From the NCBI GenBank assembly GCA_004211785.1, contig SHBX01000004.1, forward strand, positions 1-64,000: a stretch of DNA of 64,000 bases, given 5' to 3'. Shown here one piece after another: positions 1-8,247 of this stretch (position 1 is its first letter; each line of letters begins with the position of its first letter). The position numbers were made by a program, and so were the translations under genes. This DNA is from Winogradskyella sp. (GTDB lineage Bacteria > Bacteroidota > Bacteroidia > Flavobacteriales > Flavobacteriaceae). The notes below the pieces were generated by a model. It was given only the letters and a program-made list of their open reading frames with translations, was not told the origin of the DNA and searched no databases.

Positions 1-419
1 CCACAGCATGCCACGGCAGTACCAGTGACGCCATAGATATATTATGCAAAAACTGTACACTCCCACTTTTTGGACATAATCATAGTACAGCAAACATTAT
101 ACATTTAGTAGCGGCCGGCATCTTTATTTTATGCATGGGCTGGATGTCTCGCTACAAATTTACACGAGGCTCTGATGATGGTAACCATAGCTTATACAAA
201 TGGTGCGGTAATCTGGTATTTATCTCTGTAGGATTAATTGTTGTATTTATAATCCTCGAGAGATTAGAGGTTAACTTTCCTTTGAAGAACTACTACGTGT
301 ATCTTTTTGAAACCACAGCCGTCATCCCTTTTGGTATTTCATGGTTAGTTAAAGGAAAAGCCATCGATGATGTTAAAGCCATGCGCAAAATGATGTTTGG
401 TGTTAAGGAAGAAGAATAA
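1..419 (+). CDS. Uncharacterised integral membrane protein, C-terminal part (cut by left edge)
   Basis: The reading frame is open from base 3 to the TAA at 417-419, so the gene starts outside the window; the internal ATG at 135 is probably not its start. At least three membrane helices are visible (around IIHLVAAGIFILCMGW, NLVFISVGLIVVFIILE and LFETTAVIPFGISWLVKG), followed by a short charged cytoplasmic tail ending in EEE. The F-E-T-x-A-x-x-x-F-G-x-S-W stretch looks like a conserved motif of an uncharacterised Bacteroidota membrane family, but I cannot name it. Function unknown. It runs in the same direction as the KAP gene 44 bases downstream. Confidence 0.6.
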   Translation, partial: TACHGSTSDAIDILCKNCTLPLFGHNHSTANIIHLVAAGIFILCMGWMSRYKFTRGSDDGNHSLYKWCGNLVFISVGLIVVFIILERLEVNFPLKNYYVYLFETTAVIPFGISWLVKGKAIDDVKAMRKMMFGVKEEE

Positions 420-463
420 ATTAGCCTAATAAAAGCTCTTGTAAGAGTAAATTTTAAAGAATT

Positions 464-3187
464 TTGATAGAACAAAAAAATGGTTTCGAGAATTTTGTGG
501 AATTAGTACAAAAAGTACTTAATCAAGAATTTAAGTTAGGCTTAATTCCCAATCAATATGTTAATTTTGGTAATAGTAAGTATACATATGATCTAGCAGA
601 TCTTGTTAAAGAGCATTTTGTAGAAATCAAAAAAGAATATAGTTCAGTTTTAAGAGGCTCATATAGAGATCAAATAAATGGGAGATATAGATTGTTACAT
701 CAAGCTCGTTCTAAAAAAAATCCTGTTCTTATCCTAGTTTTTTCTGATTCAATTTCGGACAGTGATAGAGATTTTTTTAATAATAACTTAAGTGAAATAG
801 ATGGTTCAAAACCCTTATTATATGATGGAAATGATATCGCAGATTTAGCAGGCAAATATAAAATTCCTTTTGTGAGACACGCAAATGTTAACATGAGTGG
901 AAATATTTCAACAGATTCAGCTATTAAAGGTAATCTATCATCTACAAAACTTGATTTTGAGTTCAAAATTCAAGGATTAAGCAACATTTATTATGGAGAA
1001 GAGTTAAAAGACAATATAAGAGATTATAATGTTTTTATTTTACCTAAAAGTAGTCAAGGTGGAATAGGAAGAAATGGTATTTCTGCAAAAATCTTGGAAA
1101 TTCTTAGTATTTCACGAGAATCATTTAATTTTAAAGATACTCTTCAAAAAAATAGATTTACATGGATTACTAAAAAGGTTAATAATAAGGAATATTACTT
1201 TGGGTTCATTGTTACGCGAGATAAATCAAAAAATTTAATTGATTTTTCTGAACAATTAGAGAAGGCTATAAGTCTATTAAAATCAGGTGTTTTATTAAAA
1301 GATAAATTGGGTGAGCAAATAAAAGTCTTCATTCCTTTTTTAGGTGCTGGTCAGGCTGGAATGAAACCAATGGCAAGTTTAATAGAAATAACTAAAGGTG
1401 TCCAATTACTTCGTAGTTTATTTCCAAACATCAAAATTAGAATTAATTTCCCTAATTCATCTACACTAGATGATCAACTAGCATATAAGCAATTTTTAGA
1501 GACTGCCTTATCTGGTCCACCGCCTCCATCAGGATTACCCAATGAAGAAATTGAAAACGAATCGCAGATAACTAATGAAGGTACCGACAAAATCCCATTC
1601 CAATTAGATTTAGTAGAAGATATAGATCGTCTCAATAGAGAACCAATAGCCAAGTCATTAACACGGCTTCTGAACAATCAAATCTTCAAGACAGAAGAAT
1701 CAAGAGGCAAGAAATCATCCAAGAAATATGCTTTCATGATGCACCTTCAAGGTGCATGGGGTGATGGTAAATCGACATTCTTGAATTTAATTCATCAGAA
1801 TTTAAATACTAATACAAATAAGTGGATTGTTATTAATTTTAATGCATGGCAACATCAACATATTTCTCCGCCATGGTGGCCTTTTCTCGAGCAAATTTAT
1901 CAACAAGCAATTTGTAAAATACCACTAAGAATAAATACTCATCTTTGGTTTAGAGAAAAATGGAGACGTTTAATAAAGTACAAAGGCTTATCAAGATTAA
2001 TCACTCTTGGTTTAGTGCTAGTATTTGCATTTGTCTTAATCAAATTTTATCCTACATTATTTGAGTTCTTAAACGAATTAAACGATTCAGGGACTACTAC
2101 TGAGCCAAGTCAAGACAAGAACATTAAATTCCTATTAGAGGTTTTTATAACTATTGGTTCTCTTATTGGATTATTCTATACGTTCGCAAATTTTGTGAGT
2201 AAACCATTTTTTATAACTTCTCCCGAAACTGCGAAAACGTTTTTGGAACATGCCGCAGATCCAATGCATAAAATCAAACTGCACTTTGAATCATTGATAG
2301 GTGATATTAAGGATTCTGGCTTTCAAACAGCAATTTTTATAGATGATATAGATCGTTGCAATTCCAAATTCACAGTCGAATTACTTGAAGGCATTCAAAC
2401 GCTTTTCAAGGATAGCGAAGTGCTATATGTAGTTGCTGGAGACAAACAATGGATAAGTACCTGTTTTGAAAATCACTATAAAGACTATAATAATGTGATT
2501 GGAGAGTCTACTCAACGTCTGGGTTATTTGTTCTTGGAAAAGGCATTTCAATTATCAATTAGATTACCAAAAGTCAGTGGTAATGTAAAACAAGCTTATT
2601 GGGATTATATATTACAATTATCGGAGGAACAATTGCCTAATAAAAAAGAGCTTAATCAAGAAGAACGACAAATAATTTTGGAAGAAATTGAGAACGAATA
2701 TTCTAGGGAAGATTACAGTTCCCCAGAAATTCTTCAAGAGTTCAAAGAAAAATATGACCTAAATGAAGATGATGCTACAGACATTGCTCTAGAGATATTG
2801 GACAAAGATGATGAAGATGTTAAGCATATTTTACGTGACCATACTGATTTATTAGATGCAAATCCAAGAGGGATTAAGCGATTGGCTAACCAATACAACA
2901 TGTATCGAAATACTTTAATCGCTGAGGGGCGTGCATTCAATAGAGATAAGTTGTTTCGCTGGATTATATTACAAAATAAATACCCAGTATACACGGATTG
3001 GATTGAACATAATTTAGCAACCTTTCAATCTGATTTGATAAGTGCTAATCAAGATTGGAAAGACCAAATTGAGCGTGATTCTTTTTGGAAACGATTACTT
3101 CTGGATAGTACTGAAGAAAAAGGAGGCAAACTAACTATAACTGAAATTAAAGTCTTCATAGGTGCAACTAGTGTAAAAGATGCCTAA
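464..3187 (+). CDS. KAP-family P-loop NTPase with N-terminal nuclease-like and macro-like domains
   Basis: Large protein (907 aa). Visible order: residues 1-137 look like a PD-(D/E)XK/Mrr-type fold (D43, then VEIK with E54 and K56, a downstream Q70 helix, strand PVLILVF). Residues 172-332 look like a macro domain (SQGGIGRNGISAKI, then VFIPFLGAGQAGM). Residues 380-907 form a KAP NTPase: Walker A GAWGDGKST (430-438), the FNAW motif (459-462), two membrane helices inserted at about 512-532 and 556-578, Walker B FIDDIDRC (625-632) and a late NPRGIKRLANQ motif. The KAP family is known to be membrane-anchored, and the F-plasmid exclusion protein PifA belongs to it. Start is TTG at 464; an in-frame stop at 455 and no internal ATG until residue 144 leave little choice. 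A small palindrome (436-447) lies just upstream and a terminator follows at once, so it is a one-gene unit. NTPase assignment is firm; the two N-terminal domains are inferred. Confidence 0.85.
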   Translation: MIEQKNGFENFVELVQKVLNQEFKLGLIPNQYVNFGNSKYTYDLADLVKEHFVEIKKEYSSVLRGSYRDQINGRYRLLHQARSKKNPVLILVFSDSISDSDRDFFNNNLSEIDGSKPLLYDGNDIADLAGKYKIPFVRHANVNMSGNISTDSAIKGNLSSTKLDFEFKIQGLSNIYYGEELKDNIRDYNVFILPKSSQGGIGRNGISAKILEILSISRESFNFKDTLQKNRFTWITKKVNNKEYYFGFIVTRDKSKNLIDFSEQLEKAISLLKSGVLLKDKLGEQIKVFIPFLGAGQAGMKPMASLIEITKGVQLLRSLFPNIKIRINFPNSSTLDDQLAYKQFLETALSGPPPPSGLPNEEIENESQITNEGTDKIPFQLDLVEDIDRLNREPIAKSLTRLLNNQIFKTEESRGKKSSKKYAFMMHLQGAWGDGKSTFLNLIHQNLNTNTNKWIVINFNAWQHQHISPPWWPFLEQIYQQAICKIPLRINTHLWFREKWRRLIKYKGLSRLITLGLVLVFAFVLIKFYPTLFEFLNELNDSGTTTEPSQDKNIKFLLEVFITIGSLIGLFYTFANFVSKPFFITSPETAKTFLEHAADPMHKIKLHFESLIGDIKDSGFQTAIFIDDIDRCNSKFTVELLEGIQTLFKDSEVLYVVAGDKQWISTCFENHYKDYNNVIGESTQRLGYLFLEKAFQLSIRLPKVSGNVKQAYWDYILQLSEEQLPNKKELNQEERQIILEEIENEYSREDYSSPEILQEFKEKYDLNEDDATDIALEILDKDDEDVKHILRDHTDLLDANPRGIKRLANQYNMYRNTLIAEGRAFNRDKLFRWIILQNKYPVYTDWIEHNLATFQSDLISANQDWKDQIERDSFWKRLLLDSTEEKGGKLTITEIKVFIGATSVKDA

Positions 3188-3192
3188 TAACT

Positions 3193-3220
3193 AAAAAAAG
3201 CGCCAATCGGCGCTTTTCTT
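3193..3220. terminator. Bidirectional terminator between the KAP gene and lysC
   Basis: Stem AAAAGCGCC / GGCGCTTTT with loop AATC (3196-3217), with A and T tracts on the two sides. It can end both the plus-strand KAP gene and the minus-strand aspartate kinase gene, whose stop codons flank it. Confidence 0.85.
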
Positions 3221-4552
3221 CTACTCAACTAATACGGAATAACCTTTAAACACGTAGCGTTGTAGCTTTTGTAAAGTTTCTAATTTATCGCTGGTATTAA
3301 CGAGCAAAGAGATATTATTATTGCTGCCGCCATAGGCAATCATACGTATAGTAACATCTTGTAATACTTGGAAGAGTTCTGGCGTATCAGGATGATAGAT
3401 AATTTGGTTACCTACCAAACAGACTATACTCATATAATCCTCGACCTCAACTTCAGCGAATTTTTGGAGCTCGCTAACAATTATTTCTAAATTACGAGTA
3501 TCATCTATGGTAAGCGATACCGCTATCTCAGATGTCGTAATCATATCTATTGCTGTTTCGTAAGTTTCAAAAATCTCAAAGATTTTCTTTAAAAAACCAT
3601 GGGCCAAAAGCATCCGTACGGACTTTATTTTAATGGCAGTAATGCCATCTTTAGCGGCTACAGCTTTAATACCTTCGCCTCTAGTTTGGTTGGTGATTAA
3701 GGTGCCGTGTGCTTCTGGCGCCATGGTGTTTTTCAATCGTAATGGTATGTCTAAACGCCTTACGGGCATTACCGTTTGCGGATGTAAAATTTTTGCTCCA
3801 AAATAAGCCAGCTCTGCAGCTTCGTCATAAGACAAATGCGATAGGGCTTTGGTATCGTTTACAAAACGCGGATCGTTATTATGAAACCCATCGATATCGG
3901 TCCAAATCTGTACCTCATCTGCTTCGATAGCTGCACCAATAATCGTCGCTGTATAGTCGCTACCGCCACGTTGCAGATTGGTAATAGCACCATCAGCATC
4001 CAAGCTAATAAACCCTTGCGTAATATAGATGTCTGCTGCTGGTAGGCTATCAATAAGACGATATAGATTTTGTTTGATGTAAAAATTATCTGGCTCGTTG
4101 TTGCGGTCTACACGCATAAAATCTAAAGCTGGCAATACTGCTACATTAAAACCTTCTTGCAGTAAAAATCTGCTAAACATAAATGTAGATAGCAACTCAC
4201 CATTGGCTAGAATACTATTGTGCAATTGGGTATTAAAATTTCGTGTAGCGGCTTGGTGTAGATTCTTAAAAATCCCATTGACATAGTTGCTTACTTCTTG
4301 TCTTAAAGAGGCTTCATGCAACAAATTGTAAACCGCTGCATTGTAGGTATCGTTAAGATGATTAATCTGTTCTTTTGCGGCATTAATATCTCCTGCTGCA
4401 ATATTTTCTGAAATAGCAACCAATGCATTTGTGGTGCCAGACATGGCAGAGAGCACCACTATTTTTTGGTTTTTGGTATTGATGATGTCTTTCACGTGAT
4501 TCATATTCACGACTGAGCCAACAGATGTACCTCCAAACTTATATACTAACAT
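3221..4552 (-). CDS. lysC: Aspartate kinase
   Basis: Phosphorylates aspartate at the entry of the lysine, threonine, methionine and diaminopimelate pathways. The N-terminus MLVYKFGGTSVGS is the classic amino-acid-kinase signature; IWTDIDGFHNNDPR and ELAYFGAKILHPQT are typical aspartokinase motifs, followed by tandem ACT regulatory segments in the last 150 residues. At 443 aa it matches monofunctional enzymes and has no homoserine dehydrogenase fusion. I start it at 4552 because the longer frame to 4588 adds residues upstream of the conserved N-terminus and runs into the promoter. It is divergent from an ACT-domain gene and shares a 110-bp promoter region with it. Confidence 0.93.
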   Translation of the reverse strand: MLVYKFGGTSVGSVVNMNHVKDIINTKNQKIVVLSAMSGTTNALVAISENIAAGDINAAKEQINHLNDTYNAAVYNLLHEASLRQEVSNYVNGIFKNLHQAATRNFNTQLHNSILANGELLSTFMFSRFLLQEGFNVAVLPALDFMRVDRNNEPDNFYIKQNLYRLIDSLPAADIYITQGFISLDADGAITNLQRGGSDYTATIIGAAIEADEVQIWTDIDGFHNNDPRFVNDTKALSHLSYDEAAELAYFGAKILHPQTVMPVRRLDIPLRLKNTMAPEAHGTLITNQTRGEGIKAVAAKDGITAIKIKSVRMLLAHGFLKKIFEIFETYETAIDMITTSEIAVSLTIDDTRNLEIIVSELQKFAEVEVEDYMSIVCLVGNQIIYHPDTPELFQVLQDVTIRMIAYGGSNNNISLLVNTSDKLETLQKLQRYVFKGYSVLVE

Positions 4553-4571
4553 GAGTTTCAATTTTAAAGTG

Positions 4572-4579
4572 CAAAAATA
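4572..4579 (-). promoter_or_regulatory. -7 promoter box for lysC (TATTTTTG on minus strand)
   Basis: The minus strand reads TATTTTTG, an exact match to the Bacteroidota -7 consensus TAnnTTTG, 19 nt upstream of the lysC ATG at 4552. It mirrors the same octamer used in the opposite direction at 4623-4630. Confidence 0.6.
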
Positions 4580-4597
4580 GATGTGCATCTTGCTGTG

Positions 4598-4630
4598 TTG
4601 CTAATTATTAATAGAAATAGTTTATTTTTG
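4598..4630 (+). promoter_or_regulatory. Promoter for the ACT-domain gene (TTG-N22-TATTTTTG)
   Basis: A TTG at 4598-4600 is followed after 22 bases by TATTTTTG (4623-4630), matching the Bacteroidota -33/-7 pattern. It lies about 30 nt upstream of the ATG at 4662. Confidence 0.6.
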
Positions 4631-4661
4631 CACACATTGTTAATTATATAACAAATAAGAA

Positions 4662-5315
4662 ATGAAAACTATTGCCTCTTGTGTAGAAGACATTCTAATT
4701 AAACAACCCTTTTTAGAAGAAGCGCTGTTTCGTCAAATTATAAACTTTTCGGCATTATCCGAAGAACTACAAGCTCCGGTAAGTAAAATGCTAGGAAAGC
4801 CTGTAAAAACTGGTGCCATTATGATGGCCTTAAGACGTTACGCGCCTCCTGTACATTTGCGGCAATCGCATCAGTTAAAAGCGGTGCTAAAACAGTTGGG
4901 AGATATTACCGTGCGTTCTAATTTAATTGATTACACGTTTCAGAATTCGGACACCTTGATTAAGAGTCATTCTAATGTTATGGAAACTTTAGACACAAAA
5001 TCGTTCTATGGATTTTCTAAAGGTGTTTATGAAAGTAATATTGTAGTATCATCTTCAGAAAAACGAATCATTCTAGAAGGTTTTAAAAATGAAAAAATGA
5101 TAGATTCTCAAGAAAATCTATCGTCTATAAGTATGCGCTTGCCTAAAAACAACCAGCGAATTTCTGGATTGTACTACCAAATTTTTAAGCGTTTTGCCTG
5201 GGAAGGTATTTCGCTCCATGAAGTGATTTCTACCACAAACGAGTTTACCGTTTTGGTAGAAAGTCATTTAGTAGATCAAGCCTTTTCTGCGATTAAGAAT
5301 TTGAATGCACAGTAG
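4662..5315 (+). CDS. Stand-alone ACT-domain protein, putative amino-acid-responsive regulator
   Basis: 217 aa. The N-terminal 70 residues are helical and resemble a small DNA- or protein-binding module (KTGAIMMALRRYAP). The last 65 residues (RISGLYYQIFKRFAWEGISLHEVISTTNEFTVLVE) have the beta-alpha-beta pattern of an ACT domain like those of aspartokinases. There is no kinase domain. It is divergent from lysC with mirrored promoters and overlaps the convergent brnQ 3' end by 23 bp. That setting, between an aspartate kinase and an amino-acid transporter, suggests amino-acid sensing, but the ligand and role are inference. Confidence 0.6.
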   Translation: MKTIASCVEDILIKQPFLEEALFRQIINFSALSEELQAPVSKMLGKPVKTGAIMMALRRYAPPVHLRQSHQLKAVLKQLGDITVRSNLIDYTFQNSDTLIKSHSNVMETLDTKSFYGFSKGVYESNIVVSSSEKRIILEGFKNEKMIDSQENLSSISMRLPKNNQRISGLYYQIFKRFAWEGISLHEVISTTNEFTVLVESHLVDQAFSAIKNLNAQ

Positions 5316-6600
5316 ATTTCTTTTGAAATACATTAGCTAAAACAAAAGCGACTAAAGCTGGTAATACCCAACCCAAACTATGATTTGCTAGAGGAATATA
5401 ACTGATTATCGTTTTTAAACTTTCCGATGGACTTATAAATCCTATAACGTCTGGGACACTAAACATAAATGTGGCTATAACTACAGCTCTAAAGACTAAA
5501 GGTGTGGTTAACTTTTCAGATAACACATTGAGAATTATCAAGACTATAGTTATTGGATAAATAAATAATAGTACCGGATAAGCGATTACAATTATAGAAT
5601 GAAAATCAAGTTGTCCAACACCAACACCAGCAATACAAGCTACAATTGCTGTAATTACATAAGCCTTGTTTGAGCTATTGAATAACCCTCTAAAGTAGTC
5701 GGCTGTTCCGGCAACAATGCCTACAGCTGTGGTAAAACAAGCCAAAGAAATTAGAATACTCAATACTGTATTTCCGAAAGTCCCTAAGGCAGAAATACTA
5801 ATACCTCTTAGTAAATTAGCGCGTTGCATATCATTACTCAAGGTATTATCTACATTAATTTCTGAGCCATAATAGGCACCCACAGAAATCAAGCCAGCAT
5901 AAATGACAAACAAGCCTAAACCAGCAATTAATCCAGCTTTTCGGATTAATGATTTTTTGGCTTCGTAAGCTTCAACAGCAATAGTTTTGAACTTTAACGA
6001 CACAATTATAAACGCACCAACAACCACTGCGCCAATGGCATCAAACGTTTGGTAACCTTCTAAAATTCCACTTACTATAGGAGATTCAAATGTGGCTGGA
6101 TTAGCCAAATTACTATTATACAACCCGATACCAATAACTAGTAATAGCATAATAACAATTAGCGGCGTTAAAAATTTACCAATAAAATTTAAAATTTTAG
6201 ACCGATTTAAAACAAATACAAGCACCAATGCAAAGTATATTAAACTCGTCCATAATGGGTCTGTCCCAAAAGCAGGATGAATAGCAATCTCATGAGTTGC
6301 AGAAGCCGTACGTGGTGATGGTATTGCAATAGAAATGATATAGACAATTACGCAATAGATTGAGCTAAACCATGGTGACACTTTTTTACCAAAATCGTAC
6401 ATGGTACCTTGCAATCTGGCATGTGCCATAATACCAATAATAGGAATGACTACCGCAGTAATCATAAAACCTAAAGTGACCCAAAACCATTGCTCACCAG
6501 CATTGTAACCTAATAACGGTGGGATTAATAAATTACCAGCGCCAAAAAACAAAGAGAATAAACCAAATGCGGTTACCAGGAGAACTTTACGCTTGTACAC
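5293..6600 (-). CDS. brnQ: Branched-chain amino acid transport system II carrier protein (BrnQ/LIVCS family)
   Basis: 435-aa inner-membrane sodium- or proton-coupled carrier for leucine, isoleucine and valine. The N-terminal FGLFSLFFGAGNLLIPPLLG is the family hallmark, and about twelve hydrophobic helices follow. It starts with GTG at 6600-6598, which overlaps the TAG stop of the preceding serine hydrolase by one base (TAGTG), so the two are probably translationally coupled. Its 3' end overlaps the convergent ACT-domain gene by 23 bp. Confidence 0.92.
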   Translation of the reverse strand: MYKRKVLLVTAFGLFSLFFGAGNLLIPPLLGYNAGEQWFWVTLGFMITAVVIPIIGIMAHARLQGTMYDFGKKVSPWFSSIYCVIVYIISIAIPSPRTASATHEIAIHPAFGTDPLWTSLIYFALVLVFVLNRSKILNFIGKFLTPLIVIMLLLVIGIGLYNSNLANPATFESPIVSGILEGYQTFDAIGAVVVGAFIIVSLKFKTIAVEAYEAKKSLIRKAGLIAGLGLFVIYAGLISVGAYYGSEINVDNTLSNDMQRANLLRGISISALGTFGNTVLSILISLACFTTAVGIVAGTADYFRGLFNSSNKAYVITAIVACIAGVGVGQLDFHSIIVIAYPVLLFIYPITIVLIILNVLSEKLTTPLVFRAVVIATFMFSVPDVIGFISPSESLKTIISYIPLANHSLGWVLPALVAFVLANVFQKKSTVHSNS

Positions 6601-8150
6601 TAGTCAATTCTTTTAAGTTCTAAGTCTCCAAAATCGAAACTAAAATCTGTTATCGGGGCAATATATTCCATCGTAGCGGATTGCGCCTTGCCATCTTTGT
6701 CAAAGGTGAATTTCACAAACACATCGGCATCAAAACTCCTATTATTCCATTTGGCAACATAGGTTGTTGCGTTATAAGGTAATAACTCTCCATAAAGTTG
6801 AGATGAGCGTTCGCTTTTTATTTTATAACGTTTCCCGTCATGAGATATCATCATATTTCCAAACCAAGCATCATTAAAAGTTCCTGTAATTTGATTTGGT
6901 TTTGGTAGTTTGGTGCTACCATTTATTTTATTGACTTGTGCATATACCGCAGTTTTTATACTATCGTTATACTTGATATATCTTGCATTTCTTCCGCCAT
7001 AATTTTTAAGCCAATTACGATTCTCATAACCTAAATAAGAATCTTTAATCGTATTTGTAATCGTATTAAATGCAGAACCATTCATCTGATTAGTTAACAC
7101 TACAATGGCTAAGTTCAAATCTGGAATCATTGTAAATTGTGTAACTGTTCCTAACAATCCGCCAGTATGATAAACCTGCTTGTGTCCGCCTTTAACGTCT
7201 GTCACAAACCAACCTAATCCATAACCTCTAAAATTAGACCCATACCAATCACCCGTTCTAACATTTAGAGGTGTTTGTAATTGCCATAACTCATGGAATA
7301 ACTCTTTGTCCAATAAACGGGTACCATCTACAGTTACGGCATCGTTCATTAAAAATTGTGCCCAAGTCAGCATATCACGAACGTTACTCATAATGCCACC
7401 AGCAGGATTAGCCAAAGGTGACCAATCGTGAGGGATTTTAATAACCTCACCTTCCGTCCTTGTATGCGCATCAATAATATTACTCTTATCTGTGACACGA
7501 TTATAAGATGCTTTACTATTAGTCATGCCAACAGGTTTCATGATTTTATTTTCTATAAATTCTTCCCAAGACATGCCGCTAACACGTTTTAAAACCTCAC
7601 CGGCAATGATGTACATATTATTGTTGTATCTAAATCTGCTTCTAAAAGAAGACTCAGGTTTTAGGTGTTTCATGTTGGCAATAACATCATCAACATCAAA
7701 GTCACTGCCTTCTGGAAAGAACATTAAATCACCAGCGCCCAAAGACAAACCACTTCTGTGGGTTACCAAATCTCTAACGGTAAAATTTTCGGTCACCCAA
7801 GGGTCTGGCATCTGAAATTCTGGAATATGCTTACGAACTTTATCATCCCAATTTAGTGTCCCTGCATCAACCATCATGGCTAAAGCAAAACAGGTAAATC
7901 CTTTACTATTAGATGCCACACCAACAAGCGTGTTTGGATTCATTGGTTTATTATTTTCTAAAGATCGTACACCATGACCTCGCGAATAAATGATTTGATT
8001 GTCTTTTACTATACCAACAGAAATTCCAGGAACGTCAAAAGTCGTTAAGGTTTCTTGAATAAGCTTATCGAGTTGAGCGTCTTCAATTTGAGCATTTAAT
8101 GTTACGGAAAGTAAAAGAATGAATAGCGTAAACCAGCGTCTTAAAGCCAT
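6600..8150 (-). CDS. Secreted serine hydrolase, class C beta-lactamase fold with C-terminal DUF3471-like domain
   Basis: 516 aa. A signal peptide (residues 1-20, ending LNAQ) exports it to the periplasm. The penicillin-binding/beta-lactamase fold is shown by the SxxK motif S80-N-S-K83, the Y175-N-N177 motif and H328-T-G-G331 in place of KTG. The last 120 or so residues form a beta-rich domain as in DUF3471 proteins. This family includes esterases and D-amino peptidases, so true beta-lactamase activity should not be assumed. It is the first gene of a pair with brnQ; substrate unknown. Confidence 0.85.
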   Translation of the reverse strand: MALRRWFTLFILLLSVTLNAQIEDAQLDKLIQETLTTFDVPGISVGIVKDNQIIYSRGHGVRSLENNKPMNPNTLVGVASNSKGFTCFALAMMVDAGTLNWDDKVRKHIPEFQMPDPWVTENFTVRDLVTHRSGLSLGAGDLMFFPEGSDFDVDDVIANMKHLKPESSFRSRFRYNNNMYIIAGEVLKRVSGMSWEEFIENKIMKPVGMTNSKASYNRVTDKSNIIDAHTRTEGEVIKIPHDWSPLANPAGGIMSNVRDMLTWAQFLMNDAVTVDGTRLLDKELFHELWQLQTPLNVRTGDWYGSNFRGYGLGWFVTDVKGGHKQVYHTGGLLGTVTQFTMIPDLNLAIVVLTNQMNGSAFNTITNTIKDSYLGYENRNWLKNYGGRNARYIKYNDSIKTAVYAQVNKINGSTKLPKPNQITGTFNDAWFGNMMISHDGKRYKIKSERSSQLYGELLPYNATTYVAKWNNRSFDADVFVKFTFDKDGKAQSATMEYIAPITDFSFDFGDLELKRID

Positions 8151-8181
8151 AAGATTTATGTATTTTGATTTAGAATAGTTT

Positions 8182-8189
8182 CAAATATA
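8182..8189 (-). promoter_or_regulatory. -7 promoter box for the serine hydrolase-brnQ pair
   Basis: The minus strand reads TATATTTG, matching TAnnTTTG, about 31 nt upstream of the ATG at 8150. No convincing -33 element was seen. Confidence 0.45.
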
Positions 8190-8234
8190 GTGAATAGTTA
8201 TTGATGATTTACTCTAAATAATCCATGATAAAAT

Positions 8235-8242
8235 TATCTTTG
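8235..8242 (+). promoter_or_regulatory. -7 promoter box abutting the hydrolase start codon
   Basis: TATCTTTG matches TAnnTTTG and lies only five bases before the ATG at 8248. If this box is used, the transcript would begin at or within a base or two of the start codon. No good -33 box was found. Confidence 0.45.
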
Positions 8243-8247
8243 TTATC

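Noticed and set aside
135..419. A complete 94-residue protein starting at 135
   Set aside because: The same frame is open upstream to the window edge with protein-like sequence, so this is more likely the C-terminal part of a longer protein.
464..3187. The KAP gene as part of a prophage or integrative element
   Set aside because: No integrase, attachment repeats, tRNA or phage structural genes around it; the flanks are ordinary chromosomal genes.
4553..4661. Lysine riboswitch upstream of lysC, and TPP riboswitch upstream of thiL
   Set aside because: The lysC leader from the predicted start is only about 15-20 bases and thiL has almost no leader, so there is no room for either structure.
6600..8150. 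Antibiotic-resistance beta-lactamase
   Set aside because: Motifs fit the broad serine hydrolase/PBP-like family (HTGG instead of KTG, extra C-terminal domain); nothing in the sequence supports beta-lactam hydrolysis specifically.
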